This document shows positions 30,901 to 39,274 of a stretch of 64,000 nucleotides of DNA, piece after piece; within the stretch, counting starts at the first letter, position 1, and every line of letters begins with the position of its first letter. The stretch is from contig JBBELK010000329.1 in NCBI GenBank assembly GCA_037783545.1, positions 4,106,501-4,170,500 of the forward strand, given 5' to 3'. The position numbers and the translations under genes are program-made. Under the pieces are notes generated by a model that searched no databases, was not told where the DNA came from, and was given only the letters and a program-made list of their open reading frames with translations. This DNA comes from Henricia sp. BOLD:AAB3569 (lineage: Eukaryota > Echinodermata > Asteroidea > Spinulosida > Echinasteridae).

Positions 30901-33900
30901 AGTACAACTGCATCTTGAAGCTACGCAATGGTTGTAATGTGCGGGGTTAATTATACCTCAATTCCGCAATCCCCTTCCCAGCGTTACGTCTTGTAGTCGA
31001 GTACTTTCATCCGAGTATCAAGTAGGCCTACTACCGAGTACTCAGACAGCCGAGTACCATTTCACTCCGAGTATTTTGCCAACCGAGTACAAGTACATGA
31101 GTCCGAGTACTGAGTACTTGAACATCCGAGTACGAGTGCTATTTGAGTACGAGTATACTTGGAGAGTCGAGTACAGTGCCGAGTCCGAGTACTTCGCTTA
31201 CCAAGTACGAGTACAGCGTGTTCGAGTATATACGAGTATTTCGACTTTCGAGAACAAGTACTACGACGCTGGCCCTTCCCCGGCCCGGCCCCAAGCCATG
31301 CCTCAACAGCATAGAAGCATCTCTGATTTAAAGGTCTATTATTTTGCAATGATTAAAGTGATTTTTAAATCATTTAACACAACAACATACAGGGTTTTGA
31401 AGGTTTTCTGAAGCATTGGTTGATGCATCTGAGTGTGTAATAGTCTTGGCTCCAAGACCTTCGTGTTAATTTTTGTTGTAGCGAGACAGAATTCCCACAG
31501 TGCGCAATGAACAGTGCGCGAAACGAATGAGGGCGTGAGTCCAAATCCACACGTCGACAGTCCAAATACAGTCAGTTGAAATGCGCCCTCTATTGGGCAT
31601 GCAAGTGTGACAAACACAGACAGTTAACGTCTTTGTAAAGACTAAGTGTGTAATTGAATTTTTTGCAGAGCAAACTTACCAAGATAATCCTATTCCAGTA
31701 ATAGGCCATTTCGACATTTTCGCGGCCATTTTGAAGGAGGTGCAAAGAGCGCCCTCAAGCGCCGCATGTGCGTGCACAAAACATATCGAAGGCGGCTTCG
31801 CGCACTGGATACAACTTCGCAATTAATTCTTTTCACTAATTAAATCGATGGCTTTGACTATAAAACTGGTTGATTATGATTCTATATGAATTGTTCTTAT
31901 GCTTCAGTTGAAAAATCAAAATTAAAAGTGTCTTCTTGTCTGAATAAATCGCATTTTAAGACCCCTTCTTATTTCCCAATTTCTCTAAGATTAAGGCGGC
32001 TTGATTCCCGCAATGGATACAACTTCGCAATTAATTTGTTTGACTAATTAAATCGATTGCTATGACGATAAAGCTGATTGATGATGATTCTACATGAATA
32101 TTTCTTATATTACAGCTGAAAAATCGAAACTAAAAGTGCCTTCTTGTCTAAATAAATTCGATTTTCAGACCCCTTCTTATTTCCTAATTTCTCTAAACTA
32201 AGGCGGCTTAATTCGCGCACTAGATACAACTTCGCAATTAATTGTTGTGACTAATTAAATCGATGGCTATGACAAAAACCTAATTGATGTTGATTCTGTA
32301 CGAATACAGTCTGAATAAATCGATTTTAAGACCCCTTCTTATTTCATAATTTCTCTAAGCTAAGGCGGCTTAATTGGCTCACTGGATAAAATTTCGCAAT
32401 TAATTTGTTTGACTTATTAAATCGATGCCTATGACAATAAAGCTGATTGATGAATATTTCTTATATTACAGTGGAAAAATCAAAACAAAAAGTTCCAATG
32501 TCTGAATAAATCGATTTTTAAGGCTTCTTTTCTCATTTCACTTTTCTTCCAATAAAGTTTCTTGGAATGGATCCAGGTGACATCGCTTAAATCGTCGTCA
32601 GATTTCAGTCCTTGGCACTTGGAACCATACGTCACATTGGATGCTCTCCAGTCTATTTCGTCCTCTTTTATCTCAGTGGCGTCTAGCCACTGTTTATCAC
32701 AAGTGCCGCAAAAGTATAGGTTTTTATTGATATACAGGGCACAGGTTTTGAAGAACACTGTTGCGCTCATTGCAACTTTTTTATAATGTTGTTTGTCAAA
32801 GGTATTTTTTTACGAACGTGTCCTGTTAAGTCCAGATAACAAAATAAAGCGGGCCTCCCACTGTGCGATTTTTGCCACGAATTAGGTACAATTAGCTACG
32901 ATTTGGTACGATTGTGTGTAGAGTGTATACATAATCGACCTAAATCGTAGCTAATCGTACCTAATTCGTAGCAAAAATCGCACAGTGGGAGGCCCGCTTA
33001 AGACTTGTTTAGCCTCTGCTAGAGCCATCTGGATGTTGATCTGTGTGAAATAATTTTGGCTTTGCCTCAATCTCACCTCTCCGTCGATCTCGTGGAGAAA
33101 GTCGCATTTCTTTACTCCTTCTTTCACCGTGCTGTTCTTGATAATAAAAGGACACTTAATTTCAATAGTCGAAACACCATGACAATTTTGAAATCTTTAT
33201 CATTTGTTCCAATAATCATGATCGGTTTAACAGAAACAATACAAATTTCCCAGGAAAAGATCATATTTTATCATGGTATTAATTAATAGCCTAAAGTGTA
33301 ATAAGTTACCAGAAATGTTGACAATTGTATTTTGTTAAAATAATTATTGAAAGGGTTATGTTTATCCTTTCTTGCTGCGAACTAATGTCAAGCCTGTTCA
33401 CACTTTTTTTTATATAAGGCCAATGAAATTAGATCACTAGTTTCTCGTCAGCGCCCGCATGTGATTTTGACCCCGCATCAAAAAATTTCATTATTCATTA
33501 TTTTGCAAAAAAACGGAGGAAATCCGACTCAAACTACTCACAAGCGAAGTTTCTGTTTCAGTTGCGCGGTCAGTGTTGTGTAGCTAGCTTCGCAAAATGT
33601 ATCACAGAATGCAGTATACCAACCGTACAGCATATCAGCGCTACCCCTGCACCAGTGGGTACCTGCGAAAACCGTTCGTTGCAGGTCGAGTTCGGGCGGT
33701 CTGTTCTTTAACACGGGTAACTCGTTCTCGACGGATAGATGATGTGTGATCCTGTTCCAAGTGCAGTGTTCTCGGGTCGCGTTCCCGCCGTTCGGGCGCG
33801 AGAACACTGTTTGCGTGTCAATAACAGATCGACCGCCCGAATTCGACATACGGTATTTGTGACCTCGTTTCCAGATCGCGTTATCTGCAAGGCCTTTGTA

Positions 33901-35574
33901 CATGGAACTCGGGTTGTATATTTTTGCCGTGGTCACGAGGTTGGACCGATCGATTCCATTTGTTCTGGCACGCATTCGCATGCAGATTGTTGTGTCTTTT
34001 GCAGTTTTGTGTGGATTTTTCCCGCTATAGAATATGTTTTCCCTGGCGGTTTATCATGAAGACAGGTGTGTGGTTAAATAAAAAATTGTGGACATCGGGG
34101 ATGTGAGCGATTCATATGTTTTTATTCAACTTTTCGACGAACTGAAGGCCGGTTTGGTCGATGGCATTGACGAAGCAACAGAGTGGTTTCGCAATCGGAA
34201 CTGTGCATTGGTACTGGTTGACACTGTACAGAAACAGTGACAGCAGCGTCCACGGATTTTGGAACACGCGCATCTAGAGGTTTTTATGGGTAGGAACTGT
34301 ACCGATCTTATGTAATGCACACCCTCTTTGGGGGCCGTAAAGGCCTGCCATATTAAAACGTATTGCTCTTTCAAAACTCCTTTGTCATTTCCCATGACTT
34401 TTGCCATCTGAAGTTCTTCCTTCAAACACAAGCTACATGTATAACTCCATGGAGTGATACTGGCACTAACTTTCTGGGCGACAGTACTTTTAGAGCCTAA
34501 ATCAGTTTCAAAATAGCAGTTAGTATATGTATAACGGGTTGCATTTTTCATTGATAAGAAATAATGAATAATGAATAATGAAAAAAAACCCTCATCAAAA
34601 TTTGAAAAGTGGTTGACGAGAAACTAGTAATCTAATTTCATTGGCCTAACATACTTCTGTGATAAGTGGTCAGAGACACTTCATTTTCCGAAGATATTTA
34701 CTTGAAAAAAACAGTAGCAGGGAGAAACTGGGAGATGACGAGTAGGCACTTTTTGTTAAGATTTTTCAACTGTAATATAAGAAATATTCATGCAGAATCA
34801 TCACCAATCAGCTTTGTTGTCATAGCCATCGATTTAATTAGTCACAAAAATTAATTGCGAAGTTGTATCTAGTGCGCGAATTAAGCCGCCTTAGCTTAAA
34901 GAAATTAGGAAATAAGAAGGGGTCTTAAAATCGATTTATTCAGACAAGTAGGCACTTTTTGTTACTATTTTTCAGCTGTAGTATAAGAAATATTCATGTA
35001 GAATCATCATCAATCAGCTTTATCGTCATAGCAATCGATTTAATTAGTCAAACAAATTAATTGCGAAGTTGTATCCATTGCGGGAATCAAGCCGCCTTAA
35101 TCTTAGAGAAATTGGGAAATAAGAAGGGGTCTTAAAATGCGATTTATTCAGACAAGAAGACACTTTTAATTTTGATTTTTCAACTGAAGCATAAGAACAA
35201 TTCATATAGAATCACAATCAACCAGCTTTATAGTCAAAGCCATCGATTTAATTAGTCAAAAGAATTAATTGCGAAGTTGTATCCAGTGCGCGAAGCCGCC
35301 TTAGATATGTTTTGTGCACGCACATGCGGCGCTTGAGGGCGCTCTTTGCACCTCCTTCAAAATGGCCGCGAAAATGTCGAAATGGCCTATGATTATTCGC
35401 CTTTAAATACTTACCCGCAAGTACAGCACTAGACTCAAATTCTGCTTGCAGACTAACGAACAGAATACTATAGTTGTAAAGGCATCCATACACCAGGAAA
35501 TACTGCATGGAAACGGTTACAGCAATGAACCATTTCCACCACCATCCTCCTCGCGAACATGAAAACCACGCCAT
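24989..35574 (-). CDS. MCT-like (SLC16) transporter gene B
   Basis: A complete six-exon gene. Exons in coding order: 35574-35415, 29643-29347, 27684-27032, 26918-26693, 26157-26011 and 25155-24989. All introns are GT-AG, phases are 1,1,0,1,1, and the total is 549 residues plus stop. Exon 1 starts MAWFSCSRGGWWWKWF and gives TM1; the usual acidic-G-x-W-G-W family motif is degenerate. Exon 2 (297 nt) gives TM2-4, exon 3 gives TM5-6, a loop of about 150 residues and TM7, and the rest give TM8-12 with a basic tail. The loop has degenerate acidic repeats (EDMQxxD). Substrate unknown; membrane carrier role inferred from family. Intron 1 (5.8 kb) is packed with transposons. It is convergent with gene A and in tandem with gene C. 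Confidence 0.87.
25190..25275. repeat. CCCAA-rich simple repeat in gene B intron
   Basis: An irregular run of CCCAA/CCCAAA words just upstream (in gene sense) of the last exon. A second run of CCCAACCCAACCC type is at about 25435-25502. It may serve as part of the splice polypyrimidine region or be neutral satellite. Confidence 0.6.
25309..25610. repeat. Dispersed AAGGAATTCC repeat, inverted arrangement
   Basis: A block with ACTGAAAGGAATTCCTTTGG and ATTCCTTGGATGTTTGAGGC is followed by its partial inverted copy ending in CAGTTTTTAGGGGGGATTGG. Related blocks lie at 38398-38660 and about 36590-36665, so this is a dispersed family of unknown class. Confidence 0.55.
25617..25785. mobile_element. 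MITE (ATAGACTGCCGAAGTG ends), copy 1
   Basis: Ends ATAGACTGCCGAAGTG and CACTTCGGCTGTCTAT are inverted. Inside lies a second inverted pair, CAATTGGCTCTAAAC and GTTTAGAGCCAATTG. A second copy is at 59462-59636. This copy sits in the last intron of gene B. Confidence 0.75.
26455..26590. repeat. C-rich low-complexity tract in gene B intron
   Basis: An irregular run of CCCCCTACCCC words with a 14-plus C homopolymer near 26520. The minus strand (the gene strand) is strongly G-rich and could form quadruplexes in the transcript. Simple sequence; copy number is likely unstable. Confidence 0.7.
27794..27916. mobile_element. Hairpin MITE with GCGCGCGC arms, copy 1
   Basis: Two arms of about 55 bp (TTAAAGGCACAGGATCGTCA and its inverted partner ending CTGTGTCTTTAA) fold around AGCTCCATGCG. 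A relative with a similar outline is at 41174-41290. It lies in intron 2 of gene B. Confidence 0.65.
28921..29227 (-). repeat. Full tRNA-derived SINE with 13-bp TSD
   Basis: The SINE body occupies 29214-28934 on the minus strand. It is flanked by identical 13-bp copies of TTTTCCACGGTTG at 28921-28933 and 29215-29227. It has a tRNA-like head with B box GGTTCGAATCC, a body with AGTGGGAGG-type conserved words on the plus strand, and a short (CAA)n tail. The clear target duplication and simple tail indicate LINE-mediated insertion. It lies in intron 2 of gene B. Confidence 0.88.
29868..30450. repeat. Region with a 224-bp tandem duplication
   Basis: Bases 29959-30182 and 30183-30406 are two apparently identical 224-bp copies in direct order. 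The surrounding sequence is full of ACCCGG/CCGGGT and TTAACCCCGAG words in both orientations, so the duplication seems to have happened inside a palindrome-rich element. It lies in intron 1 of gene B. Confidence 0.8.
30634..30889. mobile_element. MULE-like MITE 1 with 9-bp TSD
   Basis: The element is 30643-30880, flanked by the identical 9-mer TGTTATACC (30634-30642, 30881-30889). Its ends TAGTCTTTGTGAAAGAC are inverted. A GAACAGGGAACTAGTTTATG segment appears twice on the left arm, suggesting internal duplication. A 9-bp duplication is typical of Mutator-like elements. Confidence 0.85.
30990..31263. repeat. Degenerate GAGTAC array
   Basis: About 270 bp with the hexamer GAGTAC or close variants recurring roughly every 10-20 bases with irregular spacing. 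There is no fixed long period. Coding potential is absent. Confidence 0.65.
31432..31653. mobile_element. MULE-like MITE 2 with 9-bp TSD
   Basis: The element is 31441-31644, flanked by the identical 9-mer AGTGTGTAA (31432-31440, 31645-31653). It starts TAGTCTTGGCTCCAAGACC and ends GTCTTTGTAAAGACTA. A longer relative is at 55445-55754. Confidence 0.88.
32480..33185 (-). pseudogene. YqaJ/PHD gene remnant
   Basis: The minus strand encodes pieces matching the intact partner. One runs from the IEIKCP nuclease motif to IQMALAEAKQ (about 33185-33002). After the inserted MITE come ATVFFKTC and a broken PHD region (CGTCDKQWLDATEIKEDE, about 32790-32560). Substitutions, a lost zinc ligand region and the insertion make it non-functional. 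Confidence 0.85.
32845..33001. mobile_element. Hairpin MITE with TAA TSD inside ISL2EU copy
   Basis: The element 32848-32998 has arms of about 60 bp starting AGCGGGCCTCCCACTGTGCG. TAA flanks it on both sides (32845-32847, 32999-33001). The intact YqaJ gene has the uninterrupted sequence around CAAAATAAGACTGC (minus-strand sense), confirming the target. A 3-bp TAA duplication fits PIF/Harbinger-type insertion. Confidence 0.85.
33415..34649. mobile_element. TIR element with TAA TSD inside ISL2EU copy
   Basis: The element is 33418-34646, with about 33-bp ends (GGCCAATGAAATTAGATCAC / inverted partner) and flanking TAA on both sides. The intact ISL2EU-type element preserves the unoccupied site near 12310-12320 (TATATAACACATA). 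It holds ORFs of 147 and 141 codons on the minus strand with no recognised domain. The TAA duplication suggests a Harbinger-like family. Confidence 0.82.
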
Positions 35575-36140
35575 GATGTTGGTAGATGTTTCGGGTTCAC
35601 GTGTGTAAACAGGGACGCTTGCAAGACACGTACACGTGCCAGCGCCAGAGTACTTGCTTCACCGTTGAGTTATGTCATTATGCCAGCAATGTAAATTGCG
35701 ACAGGAGTAAAATATAGCAGTGCGTATTATGATACGCGTTATCCGAATAGAGAAACTATATACCCCGTCCAAGCTGAATATTTCTACGGACCTGGATGAA
35801 ATCATCCTGAGATATCAGGGAATTTCTACTCTGCAAAGCGACGTAACATACCCTGAGGAAATACACGCAAATCTGTGGAGTGAGCCGGCTGTTGTCTTGA
35901 GCCAACTTACGCCCGAGTCATTTTGATGTAATTAAATTAAATTAGTCATGTTTTGGTTAAAATTCCAAATATCTATATTTTCTAGAAATTTGTTTGAGTT
36001 TTTGTTTTTTGTCACGTTAATCATATCGATAATTCCTGCAACATTTGTGTCTACTACGCATTTTTAAAACAAAATTAATCAGAGGGATGCAGAACGAGTA
36101 ACATAATGTCCTGTTCAATAGAAATAGCGACCAATCGGCG
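35575..36140. other. Upstream flank of gene B
   Basis: No coding exon was recognised. The E-box-like CACGTG words near 35597 and 35634 are possible regulatory sites but are common by chance. Confidence 0.35.
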
Positions 36141-36176
36141 AGCGCGTTAAATCGGAAAGCTGGAAGTTGGCACTGG

Positions 36177-36311
36177 TAGGGCTGCTTTCGAGCGCGGCAC
36201 CAGGTGCTCCATGGTGCTCCATGGTGCTCGCCCGAAAGCGTGTATAAGCATGTGTGTGACGTAACGTTTCCACCACCTGGGAGCACCAGGGACGAGCGCT
36301 CGAAAGCAGCC
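36177..36311. mobile_element. Probable MITE with GCTGCTTTCGAGCGC ends
   Basis: Inverted ends GCTGCTTTCGAGCGC (about 36180) and GCGCTCGAAAGCAGC (about 36310) flank internal CACCAGG/CCTGGTG and CCATGGTGCTC duplications. It is non-coding. Confidence 0.6.
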
Positions 36312-37300
36312 AAGGTGGATCGTGGAAACACCGAACGCCACATATAACAAGACTCATGATTGGTCTAGAGAGGCGACAAGATTCTGTCGCTAGTCCCACC
36401 GCCAAATGGGGCCTTTTTCAACAGGGCCACTGTACGCAGGAGTTAGGGAGTGCGTTAAAGGGGCACTGTTGCAAGAGGATGGGATGAAATACACCTTTTG
36501 GTATGTGCTGCCACAGTTGAGACCGAGTGACTACCGCCGCTATAGGCCCAACCTCAACGCACTATTCCTTTTTGTTTACGGCGTACGACTCCTCCCTAAA
36601 ACCTGAAAGAAAATTCCTTGGATGTTTTACACACATTCGGGGAAAATTGGGAGGGCGGGAGTCATGATCGGTCTCGTATCTTGAGCCAAATGCCTTTCGG
36701 TGTTGTACAAACGCAATGACGACACTGTTTTGTAGCTTTGGTTTATTTGCCGGGCGGTTTTAATCCCGTGTCGGCCTTTCCATAAACATTTGACTGCATC
36801 AACTCGGAATCTGTGTTGATACAGCATAGTATAACACAAAATTAGCTTTCTTTGGCGTTTCTCCGTGGGGATTTTTCGTGCCCGCAGCCATGTTTACCAA
36901 TGAAATCTGTGTCACGATTCCTTTATTTGGTGTCTTTACATGGGGTAGATAAAGAAAATAAATTAAGTTTCTGACGTAGGAACGGAGTCACAAATATTCA
37001 TTTCCAAATTAGGGCCTATTTGTAGACTGGTTCCCGCTCCACATATTCCACTTACAACGACTGAATATGAGGACCAGCTACCGTAGTGTTTAAAATAGCA
37101 CTAAGCATTACGTCATGCATTTATTTTTAGAAGCGCATAAAACGGCAATTTTTGAAAATGGCATAAGCCTCATAGGCTTGCGTGTAATTATCGCATGAAT
37201 GTTGCGCAGCTTACGCAATAAAAAGTTGCGCAGCTTACGCAATACAAAGTTGCGCAAGAGGGTATAGGCCTACGCAGTGCAAAATCGGCTGCTGGCCCGG
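36312..37300. other. No gene recognised
   Basis: Noncoding flank between genes B and the THAP gene. It includes a fragment related to the AAGGAATTCC repeat near 36590-36665. Bases 37020-37065 resemble 28213-28240 (GACTGGTTC...CATATTCCAC). Confidence 0.4.
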
Positions 37301-37307
37301 ACACGTG

Positions 37308-37402
37308 TAGTGTGGATTAGGTAAACGCAGTCCTTACACGGACGGCCGCGTGGATTTATCCTCGGATGTCCGTGGGGTTTTCCTCCCACCGTTTATAACT
37401 GC
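37308..37402 (+). repeat. SINE fragment
   Basis: It resembles the body of the SINE at 5444 (GTGTGGATTAGG, CGCAGTCC, CCGCGTGG, TTTTCCTCCCACC, ACTGC) but lacks the tRNA-like head. Confidence 0.6.
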
Positions 37403-37955
37403 TTAAAGGGCTGTGACATGCTAAACAACTTTGTGCCTAAGCTTTGCTTCATAATGACGGATTACTTGTTCAGCAAGACATACTGTTGTTCGTTTGGATG
37501 AAACTTTGAAGATTTCACTGCAATAAATCACAGACAGAGGGCGCTGTTTTGAGTGCATCACATAAGGAAGACAGAAGGGAAAAGTTAAGAAAAAACATAA
37601 GACTTCAAGTTGGACTTGTGGCAAATTGCTGCAGTTTCTACCCCCAGTTTTGTCATGGCTCACAGCAGGCAACATGTAAAACAAACTCAAACAGCCATGG
37701 ATTACAAAAGTTTCAGGAAAATTGAGAAAAAAGTGAAATCTTTTGTGCACAGTTGAATGTGATTTTTCTGTGTTTGCCTCTTGTGACATATGACCTTGGT
37801 CATGAATATGCATATTTTCATTAGCATAAAAACTAAAAACATTTGTTTTAACCCCCAAAGCAAGCTCCAAATAGGATTGTTATGACTTTAACTGAGTAGA
37901 GTGGTTTTAAAGCATAGATTTCATTGATAAAAATCCTAAATAAGGGGCCCTTTAA
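37403..37955. mobile_element. Probable TTAA-flanked MITE
   Basis: The segment starts TTAAAGGGCTGTGACATG and ends AAGGGGCCCTTTAA, giving short inverted ends (TTAAAGGGC) within TTAA. That pattern fits piggyBac or Kolobok/T2-type non-autonomous elements. The 149-codon minus-strand ORF inside is likely chance. Confidence 0.5.
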
Positions 37956-38304
37956 AGCTACATGTCATTAATCTGAAGTGGAATTATCTACCGACAGTAT
38001 ACAGATCATGGTTCATTTTTCAAAACAATGTAATCTTCGGCAGGAGTAAAGGTCCAGTGTTTATTCCCTAGTCGCTCACCTGTTATTGTATGCAAATGAG
38101 CTTCTCGACATTTGACCCTGTAAATCTACTTCAAAGACAGATTATACCTGCTGTATGTACGGTTCATTTTTTTTGTGTCAACTTGACAGAACGCGACTTA
38201 ACGCTTGGTGAACCAAATTCCAGTAAAGTTGGATCAGTCGATCGGTCATGCTTCTTTGAACAGAACACTAAAACAACACGTGCACGGACCATGGACCTAC
38301 CTCC

Positions 38305-38389
38305 ATGGAGCAACTAACAATGGAAATTGGGCACACACCATTGTCAATAATGGTTTTTGCCCAATTTCCATTGTTAGTTGCTTATAGTG
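38305..38389. mobile_element. Hairpin MITE, copy 2 of 6713-6797 family
   Basis: The same arms as the first copy (GGAGCAACTAACAATGGAAA and inverted partner) with a shorter centre. Confidence 0.75.
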
Positions 38390-38440
38390 TAACGGCCTAT
38401 ATACCTACAAACTCTTCCCTTTTGTTAATGCACCAACCCC

Positions 38441-38550
38441 ACCTCCCCCTCCCCCTCCCCCACCTCCCCCTCCCCCTCCCCCACCTCCCCCTCCCCCTCC
38501 CCCACCTCCCCCTCCCCCTCCCCCACCCCCACCACCACCACCCCCTCCTC
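38441..38550. repeat. 21-bp CT minisatellite and CCACCA run
   Basis: Four exact units of 21 bp (ACCTCCCCCTCCCCCTCCCCC type; phase starts at 38441, 38462, 38483, 38504) are followed by CACCACCACCA and CCTCCTCC. The minus strand has regular runs of five G, giving strong quadruplex potential. Confidence 0.9.
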
Positions 38551-39274
38551 CTCCCCACAAAATACTGAAAGGAATTCCTTTGAAATTCCTTGGATGTTTG
38601 AGACACAATGGGGGAACAATTATAGGGGATACCCTCTGCCACATATCGTGTTGCATATGTGAGTTTCTGCGACCCTATCAGAAGAAATGTATTTCGTTGG
38701 TCAAGCTTGAGTGAATAATTGCATATGCATGATGCCATGGTTCAACTGAGTCACTGACTGTTTTCACCGCAAGCAAGAACGACGGCTTGATCTACGACCT
38801 TGCATGTCAGTTTAAAGATGTTATGCCGTGGAGAGATGAATTATAATTATTTTTGCATGTTTCTATTCTTTGATATATTAATTATCGATTTGCTATCTCG
38901 TTTTACATTTTATATTAATATAAAAGGTGAAAATTTAGGCTTATTTCCAACCCATGATTTTCCTCTTTTCTGGAAACTGTCGAAATCCCGCCGCTGCGGG
39001 CAGCAAACAGATTTGGCCAAATGCGTGATGTCATTTTACGGAGACGTTTGCAGCCAAGAAAGATATAGTTCCGGTTCGCGCACAATATCACTCCGCGCTA
39101 ATACAATAGTCTGGTGCCGCACACATTGTGTGAGAAGAAACCTGTGTTTGGTCTTGATCCTACCGCTATTGCAGGTATGCTCGATCGATCGATACGTACG
39201 TACGCTATCTTCGTTCGTCGAAACAATTTCATGAATTTCGTTGTCGGATAATTTCGTTTTAAAACATAAAGATA

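Larger units (their letters stand above)
31703..35388. mobile_element. Decayed ISL2EU-type copy in gene B intron 1
   Basis: It has the same ends as the intact element (AGGCCATTTCGACATTTTCG) and AT duplications at 31701-31702 and 35389-35390. Orientation is reversed: remains of the YqaJ-type gene (with the PHD region) lie at 32480-33185 on the minus strand. The transposase and the N-terminal half of the YqaJ gene are deleted. Subterminal blocks starting AAGGCGGCTT are amplified to four units on the left (near 31790, 31993, 32201, 32358) and three on the right. Two further elements are inserted inside it (32848-32998, 33418-34646). Confidence 0.88.

Noticed and set aside
33538-33981. Part of the ISL2EU-type proteins
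   Set aside because: This ORF does not match either intact protein and lies in a separately inserted TAA-flanked element.
37421-37870. 149-codon minus-strand ORF
   Set aside because: Lies wholly inside a probable TTAA-flanked MITE and shows no domain.
38397-38738. Glycine-rich ORFs on the minus strand
   Set aside because: Produced by translation of the CT-rich minisatellite.
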